Made by a program: the position numbers and the translations under genes | Assembly: GCA_044238845.1 (NCBI GenBank) | Contig: JBIICN010000010.1 | Span: 1 to 64,000, forward strand | From: UBA4416 sp044238845 | Lineage (GTDB): Bacteria; Bacteroidota; Bacteroidia; B-17B0; Aurantibacillaceae | Length of the DNA stretch: 64,000 bases | Reading direction: 5' to 3' | Shown here: piece by piece, positions 34,930-43,934 of the stretch | How the letters are laid out: each line of letters starts with the position of its first letter | How positions within the stretch are numbered: position 1 is the first letter of the stretch | The notes under the pieces: generated by a model | What the model was told of the DNA's origin: nothing | The model's input: only the letters and a program-made list of their open reading frames with translations | Database searches by the model: none

Positions 34930-35679
34930 TTATTTTGATTGAGTTAATTGTTCGCTTGTTTTACCGAAGCGACGTTCGCGGTTTTGAAAATTTAAAATAG
35001 CTTCATACAAATTTTCTTTTCTGAAATCAGGCCATAATATTTCAGTAAAATAAAATTCGGCATAAGCTAATTGCCATAATAAGAAATTACTAATGCGATG
35101 TTCGCCGCTAGTACGTATCATTAACTCTGGATCAGGAATATGTTTGGTGCATAAATATTGCTCAATATGTTTTTCAGAAATATCTTCAATATTTAAGGCT
35201 CCGTTTTTTGTATCTGTTGCAATATGTTTAATAGCATCTATTAGTTCCCATTTAGAAGAATAGCTTAATGCTAAAACTAATGTTAAACCTGTGTTTTTAG
35301 ATGTTATTTCAATCGATTCATTTAACTCCTCCAAGCATGCTGGTGGCAAACTTTTTAAATTACCAATTGCTTGTAGACGCACATTTTTTTTGTTTAATTG
35401 AGGAGTTTCTGCGCTAATTGTTGACACCAACAACTCCATTAAAGCATCTACTTCTTCTTTTGGACGATTCCAATTTTCGGTGCTAAAAGCGTATAATGTA
35501 ATATACTTAACTCCTACTTCGCCTGCTGCTTCAACAACTTCACGTACTGAATTTACACCTTCATAATGACCATAAATACGATTTTCACCTTGTTGCTTTG
35601 CCCAACGCCCATTTCCATCCATAATGATGGCAATGTGTTGCGGAACTTTTTGCAAATCTATATTGTTTTTGTGGCTCAT
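34930..35679 (-). CDS. uppS: Isoprenyl transferase / undecaprenyl diphosphate synthase
   Basis: The ATG at 35679 (MSHKNNIDLQKVPQH) gives 249 residues; a GTG five codons upstream is possible but less likely. Motifs are IAIIMDGNGRWA with the catalytic Asp, GHYEGVNSV, ITLYAFSTENW and the conserved RTSGEHRISNFLLWQ. It makes the C55 lipid carrier for cell-wall polymers. It is directly joined to bamA. In many Bacteroidota a PorG/DUF6089 gene precedes uppS; here that gene is about 15 kb away. Confidence 0.96.
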   Translation of the reverse strand: MSHKNNIDLQKVPQHIAIIMDGNGRWAKQQGENRIYGHYEGVNSVREVVEAAGEVGVKYITLYAFSTENWNRPKEEVDALMELLVSTISAETPQLNKKNVRLQAIGNLKSLPPACLEELNESIEITSKNTGLTLVLALSYSSKWELIDAIKHIATDTKNGALNIEDISEKHIEQYLCTKHIPDPELMIRTSGEHRISNFLLWQLAYAEFYFTEILWPDFRKENLYEAILNFQNRERRFGKTSEQLTQSK

Positions 35680-35902
35680 TATTTTAAGAATCACGAATTT
35701 ACACTTTTACCCGAAATAGCGCAAATATTAGCCTATTTTAGTCTTAATTGTTGTTAATTTTATAAGTCGGTTAATTTTAACAAAAAAATTAAATACGATT
35801 TTACAGTTCGTCAAAACATATAAACTAGCAACAAAACAAAAATACAAACCTTTAAATTTCACTAAAAATACGAAGCATACCTTAATAACCTAAATCTTTA
35901 AT

Positions 35903-35932
35903 TTTGAGTTATGTTTTTTTTAAATAACTTCG
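35903..35932 (+). promoter_or_regulatory. Promoter of the tRNA-Ala gene
   Basis: TTTG (35903-35906), 18 bp, then TAACTTCG (35925-35932), one base from TAnnTTTG. The predicted start of transcription is near 35939, about five bases before the mature tRNA. Confidence 0.5.
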
Positions 35933-35943
35933 ATGCCGTTAGA

Positions 35944-36017
35944 GGGGGATTAGCTCATTTGGCTAGAGCGCTTCGCTGGCAGTGAAGAGGCGACCGGTTC
36001 GAATCCGGTATTCTCCA
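35944..36017 (+). tRNA. tRNA-Ala (anticodon GGC)
   Basis: A full cloverleaf can be drawn: acceptor GGGGGAT/ATTCTCC, D-stem GCTC/GAGC, anticodon stem CTTCG/TGAAG around the loop CTGGCAG (anticodon GGC), and T-stem ACCGG/CCGGT around TTCGAAT. The acceptor contains the G3-U70 pair that marks alanine tRNAs. The discriminator is A, and the CCA end is not encoded. Confidence 0.96.
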
Positions 36018-36020
36018 CAA

Positions 36021-36048
36021 AAAAGTCCCGGAAATAACCGGGACTTTT
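36021..36048. terminator. Bidirectional terminator between tRNA-Ala and infB
   Basis: AAAAGTCCCGG (36021-36031) pairs with CCGGGACTTTT (36038-36048) around a six-base loop. It ends the tRNA transcript on the plus strand and the rimP-nusA-infB operon on the minus strand. Confidence 0.93.
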
Positions 36049-36071
36049 TATTATCACAAGCTTTATTTCTT

Positions 36072-38954
36072 CTAAAGCTTCGCTTTAATCTCAACCATAT
36101 CATAACCTTCAATGATATCATCAACTTTTATATCATCAAATCCGTCAATATTTAAACCACATTCGTAGTTAGCAGTTACTTCTTTTACGTCGTCTTTAAA
36201 ACGTTTTAATGAACCTAAAGAACCAGTATGAATAACGATACCATCACGAATAACACGTACTTTAGTATTACGCATTACTTTACCGTCTAATACATATGCC
36301 CCTGCAATTGTTCCAACTTTGGTAATATTAAACACTTCACGAACAACAATATTACAAACGATTTTCTCTTCAAATTCAGGAGCTAACATTCCTTCCATTG
36401 CGGCTTTTACTTCGTTAATTGCATCGTAAATAATTGAATATAAACGGATGTCAATTTCTTCTGTTTCAGCTAATTTACGAGCTGTAACAGATGGACGAAC
36501 TTGGAAACCAACAATAATTGCATTAGATGCACTTGCTAACATAACATCGGTTTCGCTAATAGCACCAACCGATTTATGAATAATATTAACCTGAATTTTT
36601 TCCGTAGATAATTTTAATAATGAATCCGATAAGGCTTCAATAGAACCATCCACATCACCTTTTACAATCACATTTAATTCTTTGAAATCACCAATCGCTA
36701 AACGACGTCCAATCTCATCTAATGTAATATGTTTTTGAGTACGGATACCTTGCTCACGTTGTAATTGCAAACGTTTGTTTGCTAATTCACGTGCTTCACG
36801 TTCATCACTCATCACGTTAAATTTATCACCTGCTGTAGGTGCACCATTTAAACCTAATAATTGAACAGGCATTGAAGGACCCGCTTCTTTAACATTTAAA
36901 CCATGTTCGTTAGTCATTGCTTTTACTCTACCGCTATAGCAACCTGCTACTACGATATCACCAACACGCATGGTTCCTTTTTGAACAATAATATCTACAA
37001 CGTGACCTCGACCTTTATCTAATTTTGCTTCAATCACTGAACCTGAAGCTTTTGCTTTTGGATTTGCTTTTAGTTCTAAAATCTCAGCTTCTAACACCAC
37101 TTTTTCTAATAATAAGTCAATGTTTTTACCCATTTTAGCTGAAATCTCTTGACATTGAACTTTACCACCCCACTCTTCAACTAAAATATTCATTGCCGAT
37201 AAAGCTTCACGGATTTTATCTGGATTTGCTCCTGGTTTATCAATTTTATTAATTGCAATAATCATTGGTACGCCTGCTGCTTGAGCATGATTAATTGCTT
37301 CTTTTGTTTGAGGCATCACACTATCATCAGCTGCAACTACTATAATAACAACATCCGTTACTTTAGCACCACGAGCACGCATCGCTGTGAAGGCTTCGTG
37401 ACCTGGAGTATCCAAGAAGGTAATTGATTTACCACTTTCCATTTTTACGTTATAGCTACCAATGTGCTGAGTGATACCACCAGCTTCACCTGCAATAACG
37501 TTTGATTTGCGGATATAATCTAATAAAGAAGTTTTACCATGATCAACGTGACCCATAATGGTAACGATTGGTGGACGCTCTATTAAATCATTAGGATCTT
37601 CGGCATCTTGTTCTTCAATTGCTTCTTGAACCTCAACACTAACAAATTCAGTTTTATATCCAAACTCTTCTGCAACAATAGCTAAAGTTTCAGCATCCAA
37701 ACGCTGGTTAATAGATACAAACATACCCAAACTCATACACGTAGAAATAATTTGAGTAACAGATACATTCATCATTTGTGCCAATTGATTAGCAGAAACG
37801 AATTCAGTAACTTTTAATGTTTTCTTTTCTAAGTCTGATGCTTCTTGTTCATCAGCCATTTTTTCTCTCACGTCATCACGCTTATCACGACGGTATTTAG
37901 ATGCTTTGGACTTACCGCCCTTATTACTTAAACGAGCTAATGTCTCTTTAATTTGTGCTTGAATTTCGATATCCGTTAAAGCTGGACGAGCTTCACGAGC
38001 AGCTGGTTTTTTTGCACGAGGATCGCCATATTTTTCTTTAGCTCTATCCTTAGCAATCTGAGCTTGCTCAGTACCAACTTTTTTAATTTCTTCTTGGCTC
38101 ATACCACCTTTACGAATACGCTTACGCTTTTTCTTATCAGCAGCTCCTGCACCAGTGTTTGGCACATTTCCTTTTTTAACTTCTTTAATTACAGGTAATT
38201 CAATCTTACCCATAATTTTAGGTCCTTCTAATTTTTGATAAACCGTTTCATGAAACACTTCTTTTTGTTCTTCAACCTCAGGAACTGCTTCAACTTTAGG
38301 AGTTTCAACAACAACAGGCTTCACTTCTTCAACAACTTCATCTTCGTCTTTTTTCTTCTTAGCTTTAATTGCTTTCGCAGCTTTTTCTTCAGCGGCTTTT
38401 TCCTCTTCTTTTTCTTTCTTAGACTTTTTGTCGGGTTTTGTTTTTTGATTTAAGGTACTTAAATCTAATTTACCTAACACTTTTGGTCCAGAAATAGTAG
38501 TTGTACTTTCGGGAACTTCAGAAACAACAGGTTGTTCAACAACTTTTGCTGCCTCAGCTGCTTTTGCGGCCTCCGCCTCTTTTTCAGCTTTTAATTTAGC
38601 TGCTTCTTCCGCTTTTTTCTTTTCTTCAGCAGCTTTTGCCGCTGCTGCTGCTAGTATTTCTCTTTCGCGTTGTTCTTCTAATTCTTTAGCTTTAATAGCC
38701 TTTGTATCTTCAACAACAATTGACTCGCGTTTTAATTTATTAAGATTTAACCCAACGTGTTGAGCTTCTTCTTTAGCAGATTTATCCCCTGAAAATTCTT
38801 TTGATAATAAAGAATATTCTTCGTCACCAATTTTAGCGTTGGGATTATTTTCTACTGGGCGACCTTTTGCAGCAAGAAATTCAGTGATTTTACCCAAAGA
38901 TAAATTGAATTCCTTAGCTACTTTACTTAATCGCATTGTTTTTGCGTCTGACAT
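36072..38954 (-). CDS. infB: Translation initiation factor IF-2
   Basis: The 960-residue protein has an N-terminal IF2_N fold (MRLSKVAKEFNLSLGKITEFLAAKG), a long charged Ala/Glu/Lys-rich region (about 75-330), a second IF2_N-like segment (LAQMMNVSVTQII near 390) and the G domain with GHVDHGKT (near 465), DTPGHEAFTAMRARG and NKIDKP. Domains II, III and IV follow. It brings initiator tRNA to the 30S subunit. The N-terminal extension is of usual length for the phylum. It is last in rimP-nusA-infB, 99 nt after nusA. Confidence 0.97.
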   Translation of the reverse strand: MSDAKTMRLSKVAKEFNLSLGKITEFLAAKGRPVENNPNAKIGDEEYSLLSKEFSGDKSAKEEAQHVGLNLNKLKRESIVVEDTKAIKAKELEEQREREILAAAAAKAAEEKKKAEEAAKLKAEKEAEAAKAAEAAKVVEQPVVSEVPESTTTISGPKVLGKLDLSTLNQKTKPDKKSKKEKEEEKAAEEKAAKAIKAKKKKDEDEVVEEVKPVVVETPKVEAVPEVEEQKEVFHETVYQKLEGPKIMGKIELPVIKEVKKGNVPNTGAGAADKKKRKRIRKGGMSQEEIKKVGTEQAQIAKDRAKEKYGDPRAKKPAAREARPALTDIEIQAQIKETLARLSNKGGKSKASKYRRDKRDDVREKMADEQEASDLEKKTLKVTEFVSANQLAQMMNVSVTQIISTCMSLGMFVSINQRLDAETLAIVAEEFGYKTEFVSVEVQEAIEEQDAEDPNDLIERPPIVTIMGHVDHGKTSLLDYIRKSNVIAGEAGGITQHIGSYNVKMESGKSITFLDTPGHEAFTAMRARGAKVTDVVIIVVAADDSVMPQTKEAINHAQAAGVPMIIAINKIDKPGANPDKIREALSAMNILVEEWGGKVQCQEISAKMGKNIDLLLEKVVLEAEILELKANPKAKASGSVIEAKLDKGRGHVVDIIVQKGTMRVGDIVVAGCYSGRVKAMTNEHGLNVKEAGPSMPVQLLGLNGAPTAGDKFNVMSDEREARELANKRLQLQREQGIRTQKHITLDEIGRRLAIGDFKELNVIVKGDVDGSIEALSDSLLKLSTEKIQVNIIHKSVGAISETDVMLASASNAIIVGFQVRPSVTARKLAETEEIDIRLYSIIYDAINEVKAAMEGMLAPEFEEKIVCNIVVREVFNITKVGTIAGAYVLDGKVMRNTKVRVIRDGIVIHTGSLGSLKRFKDDVKEVTANYECGLNIDGFDDIKVDDIIEGYDMVEIKAKL

Positions 38955-39053
38955 ATTATAATATTTCCTTGTCTTTTATGTATTCAAATTTTGCTTTTTT
39001 ATTTTTTAAAAGAAAGCTAACTTTTAAACTTAACTATAAGTTAATGTATGCTC

Positions 39054-40316
39054 TTAATCTTCGAACTCTGATTGTAATACTTGTTTCACATCTTCAATCA
39101 CGTCTTCTGTTAATCCAGTTCTACGAACTAAATCAGCCATGTCTAATTCTAATACAGACTTAGCTGTATCGCAACCAATAGCTTGTAATGCTTTAATTAC
39201 TGATTCCTCGATTTCATCAGAAAATTCTATTAAATCAACATCTTCTACATCAACTGCTGTATCTTCGTTATCACGGAAAACATCAATTTCGTAGCCAGTT
39301 AATTTACCCGCTAATTTGATATTAAAACCACCTTTACCAATTGCTAAAGAAATTTGATCAGGTTTTAAGAACACCTCAGCACGTTTAGTATCTTCATTTA
39401 ATTTAACTGAAGTAACTTTTGCTGGACTTAATGAACGTTGAATTAATAATTGTGCGTTTGATGTGTAGTTAATAACATCAATGTTTTCATTTTTTAATTC
39501 ACGAACAATACCATGAATACGAGAACCTTTCATACCAACACAAGCTCCAACTGGATCAATTCTATCATCATACGATTCAACTGCTACTTTAGCTCTTTCA
39601 CCTGGTTCACGAACAATTTTTTTAATCGTAATTAAACCATCAAAAACCTCAGGAACTTCCATTTCAAATAAACGCTCTAAGAAAGTTGGCGCTGTACGAG
39701 ACATAATTACAGAAGGTGTTCCGTTTTTTAATTCTACTTTATAAACAACTGCTTTTACAGAATCTCCTTTTTTGAAGAAATCTGAAGGAATTTGTTCTGT
39801 TTTAGGTAATAATAATTCGTTGCCTTCATCATCCAACAACATAATTTCTTTTTTCCAAACTTGATAAACCTCAGCGTTGATAATATCTCCAACACGCTCT
39901 TTGTATTTGTTGTATATACCAGTTTTTTCTAATTCAAGAATTTTTTGAACTAAGTTTTGACGAACTGATAATACATTACGACGACCAATTTCATCTAACT
40001 TTACTAATTCAGTTACCTCTTCACCAATTTCAAAATCAGGTTCAATTTTATGAGCATCTGTTAAACTAATATGTTTGTTTGGATCATAATCAAAAGAATC
40101 TTCAGCAAACTCATCATCTACAATAGTTCTGTTTTTATAAATCTCGATATCTCCTTTATCAGGGTTTACGATAATATCAAAGTTTTTATCTGAACCATAT
40201 TTTTTGATTAACATGGTACGAAATACATCTTCGATGATGCTCATTAACGTTGCGCGATCAATGTTTTTGTCTTCTTTAAATAACGAGAATGATTCAATTA
40301 AATTTACACTTTCCAT
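39054..40316 (-). CDS. nusA: Transcription termination/antitermination factor NusA
   Basis: The 420-residue protein has the NusA N-terminal RNA-polymerase-binding domain (MESVNLIESFSLFKEDKNID), the S1 domain (about 135-205, VGDIINAEVYQVWKKEI), KH1 and KH2 (with DPVGACVGMKGSRI and LAIGKGGFNIKLA) and a short acidic C-terminal helix-hairpin-helix-like end. It modulates pausing, termination and antitermination. It starts 12 nt after rimP. Because it acts at hairpins, it could regulate the terminator-like leader of its own operon. Confidence 0.97.
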   Translation of the reverse strand: MESVNLIESFSLFKEDKNIDRATLMSIIEDVFRTMLIKKYGSDKNFDIIVNPDKGDIEIYKNRTIVDDEFAEDSFDYDPNKHISLTDAHKIEPDFEIGEEVTELVKLDEIGRRNVLSVRQNLVQKILELEKTGIYNKYKERVGDIINAEVYQVWKKEIMLLDDEGNELLLPKTEQIPSDFFKKGDSVKAVVYKVELKNGTPSVIMSRTAPTFLERLFEMEVPEVFDGLITIKKIVREPGERAKVAVESYDDRIDPVGACVGMKGSRIHGIVRELKNENIDVINYTSNAQLLIQRSLSPAKVTSVKLNEDTKRAEVFLKPDQISLAIGKGGFNIKLAGKLTGYEIDVFRDNEDTAVDVEDVDLIEFSDEIEESVIKALQAIGCDTAKSVLELDMADLVRRTGLTEDVIEDVKQVLQSEFED

Positions 40317-40328
40317 TGTTTTGTTTTT

Positions 40329-40793
40329 TTAAAATGGTAATACTGATTTTGTTTCTTTTGTTTGATTATATGTTAAAGTTATGTCTTCTACTACGGTGTG
40401 ATTTCCTTTTCCAACAGTTTTTTTCTCTCTTCTCGTTTCTTCAATCACAAATTCATTATCGTTAGCGCTTTTTAAAATTCCTTCGTGTTTAGCGCCTTCT
40501 TTTGTAACTACTTTTACTTTAGTGCCAATGTACTTTTTATATTGCGCCACTACTTTAAACGCTTCTGTTGCTCCTGGTGAAGAAACTTGCAATTCAAAAT
40601 CTTCTTTTTCTCTATCCAAATTACCTTCTACAAATCTGCTTAATGCCACGCAATCAGCAATTAAAATATGATTTGGTGCATCAATATAAATTTCAATCAC
40701 ACTTCCCTTAAGGATTTTAACCTCTACCAAAAACTTATCGGTACCAGCAAAATGCTCGCTTACTAAATTAATTATTGTCTCTTTTTTTATCAT
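40329..40793 (-). CDS. rimP: Ribosome maturation factor RimP
   Basis: The 154-residue cytoplasmic protein is needed for 30S maturation. It has the N-terminal alpha/beta domain (FLVEVKILKGSVIEIYIDAP, DCVALSRFVEGNLD), the motif ELQVSSPG and the C-terminal SH3-like domain (YIGTKVKVVTKEGAKHEGIL). It is the first gene of rimP-nusA-infB, as in most bacteria. Its ATG lies about 8 nt after the T-run of a terminator-like hairpin in the leader. Confidence 0.96.
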   Translation of the reverse strand: MIKKETIINLVSEHFAGTDKFLVEVKILKGSVIEIYIDAPNHILIADCVALSRFVEGNLDREKEDFELQVSSPGATEAFKVVAQYKKYIGTKVKVVTKEGAKHEGILKSANDNEFVIEETRREKKTVGKGNHTVVEDITLTYNQTKETKSVLPF

Positions 40794-40800
40794 TTTTATA

Positions 40801-40826
40801 AAATAAAAAAGGGACTTATCGGTCCC
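40801..40826 (-). terminator. Terminator-like hairpin in the rimP leader (possible attenuator)
   Basis: On the minus strand GGGAC, a six-base loop and GTCCC (stem 40826-40822 with 40815-40811), extended by an A-U pair, are followed by TTTTTTATTT. It lies between the predicted promoter (40857-40888) and the rimP ATG at 40793. No upstream minus-strand gene exists for it to terminate. Confidence 0.6.
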
Positions 40827-40856
40827 TCATCTTTTCTATCTTCTAATTTGCGGGTA

Positions 40857-40888
40857 CAAATATAAGTACATCTTTGTTAATAACCAAA
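40857..40888 (-). promoter_or_regulatory. rimP-nusA-infB promoter (TTTG-N20-TATATTTG)
   Basis: On the minus strand TTTG (40888-40885), 20 bp and TATATTTG (40864-40857) match both Bacteroidota promoter boxes exactly. Transcription would start near 40850, giving a leader of about 57 nt that contains the terminator-like hairpin. Confidence 0.7.
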
Positions 40889-41016
40889 TATTATTAACAC
40901 AACTAATTATGATTTAAGTCGTTAAATTAGACAAGCAGTCCCCGAAAAATAAGGTTTAACCGTTTTTTATTTCTTACCGTCCCACCCTAGAAGTAAAGGA
41001 CACAATACTAAGAATC

Positions 41017-41310
41017 ATGGAAACAACGAAAAAAACAAGCAACGGCGGTACTTTACTTACTATTTTGTCACTACTTTTTTCATCATTAGCCATTTCGCAA
41101 GAAAAAAGTAAATTTTTAAATGAAAAACCCGAAGATTTAATTGTGAGCGCTTACATCATTGGTGGAGTTGCCATATTTGGCATTATTATTTTTGTTATAT
41201 CAAAAATTGCCGCAAAATATAGTAAACAGGATAACTCTACCCCAAAAATCACTCGTTCGGTTTCTCACCGTTACCATCATCATCACAAAGTGGTTAAAAA
41301 ATCGGCATAA
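41017..41310 (+). CDS. Small membrane protein with a His-rich tail
   Basis: The 97-residue protein has a hydrophobic N-terminal segment (about 10-27, likely a signal peptide ending LAISQ), one membrane helix (about 45-64) and a basic, His-rich cytoplasmic end (HRYHHHHKVVKK). The tail might bind metal or nucleic acid, by inference only. It is transcribed divergently from rimP. I do not recognise a named family. An overlapping out-of-frame ORF downstream is discarded. Confidence 0.65.
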   Translation: METTKKTSNGGTLLTILSLLFSSLAISQEKSKFLNEKPEDLIVSAYIIGGVAIFGIIIFVISKIAAKYSKQDNSTPKITRSVSHRYHHHHKVVKKSA

Positions 41311-41379
41311 GAACCTTTACAAAAACACCATTTTAAGGGCTAATTTAGGATTTTGACTTTGTGAAAAATGCCATTATTT

Positions 41380-41406
41380 AATTAATTGTTTGATAAACAG
41401 TTAATT
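41380..41406 (+). promoter_or_regulatory. 12-bp inverted repeat upstream of acpP
   Basis: AATTAATTGTTT and AAACAGTTAATT pair over 12 positions (one T-G) around a 3-nt loop. It lies just upstream of the acpP -33 box, and a long T-run (41417-41426) follows after ten bases. It could be an operator for fatty-acid regulation or a poor terminator of the preceding gene. Confidence 0.4.
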
Positions 41407-41423
41407 ACTTAACGGCTTTTTTT

Positions 41424-41453
41424 TTTGTTTTTTAATTGATACAACTATCTTTG
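41424..41453 (+). promoter_or_regulatory. acpP promoter (TTTG-N18-TATCTTTG)
   Basis: TTTG (41424-41427), 18 bp and TATCTTTG (41446-41453) match the Bacteroidota promoter. The predicted start of transcription is near 41460, about 19 nt before the acpP ATG. Confidence 0.65.
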
Positions 41454-41478
41454 TCCCGAATTTTAAAACTAAAACACA

Positions 41479-41718
41479 ATGTCAGACATTTCATCAAAAG
41501 TAAAATCTATCATCGTTGATAAATTAGGTGTAGAAGAAAAAGAAGTAACTCCAACTGCAAGTTTCACTAACGACTTAGGAGCAGATTCTTTAGATACAGT
41601 TGAATTAATCATGGAATTTGAAAAAGAATTTAATATCGCTATTCCAGACGATCAAGCAGAAAAAATTGCTACAGTAGGAGACGCTATCTCTTATATCGAA
41701 GCGAACGCAAAAAACTAA
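41479..41718 (+). CDS. acpP: Acyl carrier protein
   Basis: The 79-residue acidic carrier of fatty-acid synthesis has the phosphopantetheine attachment Ser in GADSLDTVELIM (Ser37) and the usual four-helix pattern ending ISYIEANA. The length is standard. It is followed by fabF (28 nt) and rnc, the classical fatty-acid/RNase III cluster. Confidence 0.97.
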   Translation: MSDISSKVKSIIVDKLGVEEKEVTPTASFTNDLGADSLDTVELIMEFEKEFNIAIPDDQAEKIATVGDAISYIEANAKN

Positions 41719-41746
41719 GAACTTTACTTTTTAAAAATTATTCTTT

Positions 41747-43000
41747 ATGCAATTTAAGCGCGTAGTAGTTACGGGACTTGGTGCTGTTACACCTTTGGGC
41801 AGTAATGTTAATGATTATTGGACAAATTTAATTAATGGCGTAAGCGGTGCCGCACCTATTACACGTTTTGATGCATCTAAATTTAAAACCCGCTTTGCTT
41901 GCGAAGTGAAAGGTTTTAAACTAGAAGATTATTTTGATAGAAAAGAAGCTCAACGTTTAGATGCTTTCTCTCATTATGGTATCGCCGCTTCTGTGCAAGC
42001 AGTTGCTGATGCTGGGTTAGATAAAGAAGGCATTGATAAAAACGAAATTGGCGTTATTTGGGGCTCAGGTATTGGAGGTTTAGATACTTTTCAAACTGAG
42101 ACATTTAACTTTGCAAAAGGTGATGGTACTCCTCGTTTTAACCCTTTCTTTATTCCAAAAATGATTGCTGATATATGTTCAGGACATATATCAATTCGTT
42201 TTGGATTTAGGGGGCCAAACTTCACAACAGTTTCTGCATGTGCTTCATCAACTTCGGCTTTAATTGATGCTTATACTTATATTAAACTAGGCAAAGCCAA
42301 TGCCATTGTTGCTGGCGGTTCTGAAGCAGCTATTAATGAAAGTGGGGTTGGTGGTTTTAATGCTGTTCAAGCTATGAGTACCAGAAATGATAGCCCTGAA
42401 ACGGCTTCTCGCCCGTATGATAAAGATCGTGATGGTTTTGTTTTAGGCGAAGGTGGTATTGCTTTAATTTTAGAAGATTTAGACCATGCCCTTGCAAGAG
42501 GCGCGAAAATTTATGCCGAAATTATTGGTGGTGGCATGAGTGCTGATGCTCATCATATTACGGCTCCACATCCAGAAGGTTTAGGTGCCACTTTAGTGAT
42601 GCAACGTGCCCTAAAAGATGCTGGAATTGGCCCTGAAGTTGTTGATTATATCAATACTCACGGAACAAGTACTCCATTGGGTGATTTAGCCGAACTAAAA
42701 GCTATTACTAATGTGTTTGGAGAACAAGCTTATAAAATGAATATTAGCTCTACAAAATCAATGACTGGCCATTTACTTGGTGCTGCTGGTGCTATTGAGG
42801 CAATGGCTACTGTATTAGCGGTTCAAAATGATATTGTACCTCCAACAATTAACAACGTAAACCCAGATCCAGAATTAGATCCGAAATTAAACTTAACGTT
42901 TAATAAAGCTCAAAAACGTACTATTAATTATGCGATTAGTAATACATTTGGTTTTGGCGGACATAATGCGGCGGTTGTTGTAAAAAAATACACAGCTTAA
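41747..43000 (+). CDS. fabF: Beta-ketoacyl-ACP synthase II
   Basis: The 417-residue condensing enzyme elongates acyl-ACP with malonyl-ACP. It has the catalytic Cys in TVSACASSTSA, His in NTHGTSTPLGD and His in MTGHLLGAAGAIEA, and closes with SNTFGFGGHNA. The length is typical. It acts with the acyl carrier protein encoded just upstream. The 172-bp gap to rnc shows no clear terminator. Confidence 0.97.
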   Translation: MQFKRVVVTGLGAVTPLGSNVNDYWTNLINGVSGAAPITRFDASKFKTRFACEVKGFKLEDYFDRKEAQRLDAFSHYGIAASVQAVADAGLDKEGIDKNEIGVIWGSGIGGLDTFQTETFNFAKGDGTPRFNPFFIPKMIADICSGHISIRFGFRGPNFTTVSACASSTSALIDAYTYIKLGKANAIVAGGSEAAINESGVGGFNAVQAMSTRNDSPETASRPYDKDRDGFVLGEGGIALILEDLDHALARGAKIYAEIIGGGMSADAHHITAPHPEGLGATLVMQRALKDAGIGPEVVDYINTHGTSTPLGDLAELKAITNVFGEQAYKMNISSTKSMTGHLLGAAGAIEAMATVLAVQNDIVPPTINNVNPDPELDPKLNLTFNKAQKRTINYAISNTFGFGGHNAAVVVKKYTA

Positions 43001-43172
43001 TTCTAGAGTTTGTTGAAATTTATCTAATTTTATTGTGATGCATCTTTTTGGTCATAACTTCGTTAGATTTTTTCGACATATTTATTCTATTATACCTGTA
43101 AAATCTGCCTTGTTCTCCCAAAAATCTGCTATAACAAATTCATTTTATAAATTTTAATAAACTCTTATTGCT

Positions 43173-43913
43173 TTGATAAAAATCTTATCAGCTTTAACAC
43201 CACTCAACAAACAAGACAAAGAGTTTAAACGTAAACTCAAAAATATTTTAGGGTTTAGTCCTAACAATATTGCTTTGTATAAGCAAGCGTTTAGACATAG
43301 CTCTTCCTCTAAAGAAATTACCGAACATTTACAAAGTAATGAACGCCTTGAATTTTTGGGCGATGCTATTTTGGGCGCAATAGTAGCTGAATATTTATTT
43401 AAATTATTTCCAAAAAAAGACGAAGGTTTTTTAACCCAAATGCGAAGTCGTATTGTGAATGGGCAAAACTTATTTATGCTCTCCAAAAAATTTGGTTTTG
43501 ATATACTACTTAACTCACGCTTAACCAAAAAAGAAAAGGTAAGCTCTAGTGCTTATGGAGATGCCTTTGAAGCCCTTATTGGTGCTGTGTTTTTAGATAA
43601 AGGCTTTGATGTAACTCGTAAATTTATTTTGAACCGAATTATTAAAGCGCATTTAGATATTAATGAGTTGTTGCAAAATGATACGGATTACAAATCACAG
43701 TTTCAGATTTTAATGCAGCGACAAAAAAAGCAATTTGAATATACCATTTTGAAAGAAGAGCATAATGGTAAAGAAAAAACCTATACTATACAATTATCTA
43801 TAGATGGTGTGGAACAAGGTGTATTTGAACACAAATCGAAAAAAGCTGCCGAACAAAAAGTAGCGCAATTAGTGTTAGAAAAATTAGCGAGTGAAAATTT
43901 AGTGACTGCTTAA
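43173..43913 (+). CDS. rnc: Ribonuclease III
   Basis: The 246-residue double-strand-specific endonuclease matures rRNA and processes mRNA. It has the signature NERLEFLGDAILG, the second acidic site in AYGDAFEALIGAVFLD and a C-terminal dsRNA-binding domain (DYKSQFQILMQRQKK to AEQKVAQLVLEKL). No ATG lies before the conserved LGFSPNN region and an in-frame TAA stands at 43158, so TTG at 43173 is the only common start (ATT 43167 is the rare alternative). Confidence 0.94.
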   Translation: MIKILSALTPLNKQDKEFKRKLKNILGFSPNNIALYKQAFRHSSSSKEITEHLQSNERLEFLGDAILGAIVAEYLFKLFPKKDEGFLTQMRSRIVNGQNLFMLSKKFGFDILLNSRLTKKEKVSSSAYGDAFEALIGAVFLDKGFDVTRKFILNRIIKAHLDINELLQNDTDYKSQFQILMQRQKKQFEYTILKEEHNGKEKTYTIQLSIDGVEQGVFEHKSKKAAEQKVAQLVLEKLASENLVTA

Positions 43914-43934
43914 AAAAAAAATAGTTAAGTATTT

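Noticed and set aside
38235..38453. Plus-strand ORF rich in Phe and Asn opposite infB
   Set aside because: It is the antisense of the Lys/Glu-rich IF-2 linker, where reverse frames are long by composition.
41159..41356. Out-of-frame ORF overlapping the His-rich small protein
   Set aside because: It shares most of its DNA with the better frame that has signal and membrane segments.
43154..43528. 124-codon minus-strand ORF over rnc
   Set aside because: It mirrors the conserved RNase III N-terminus and resembles no protein.
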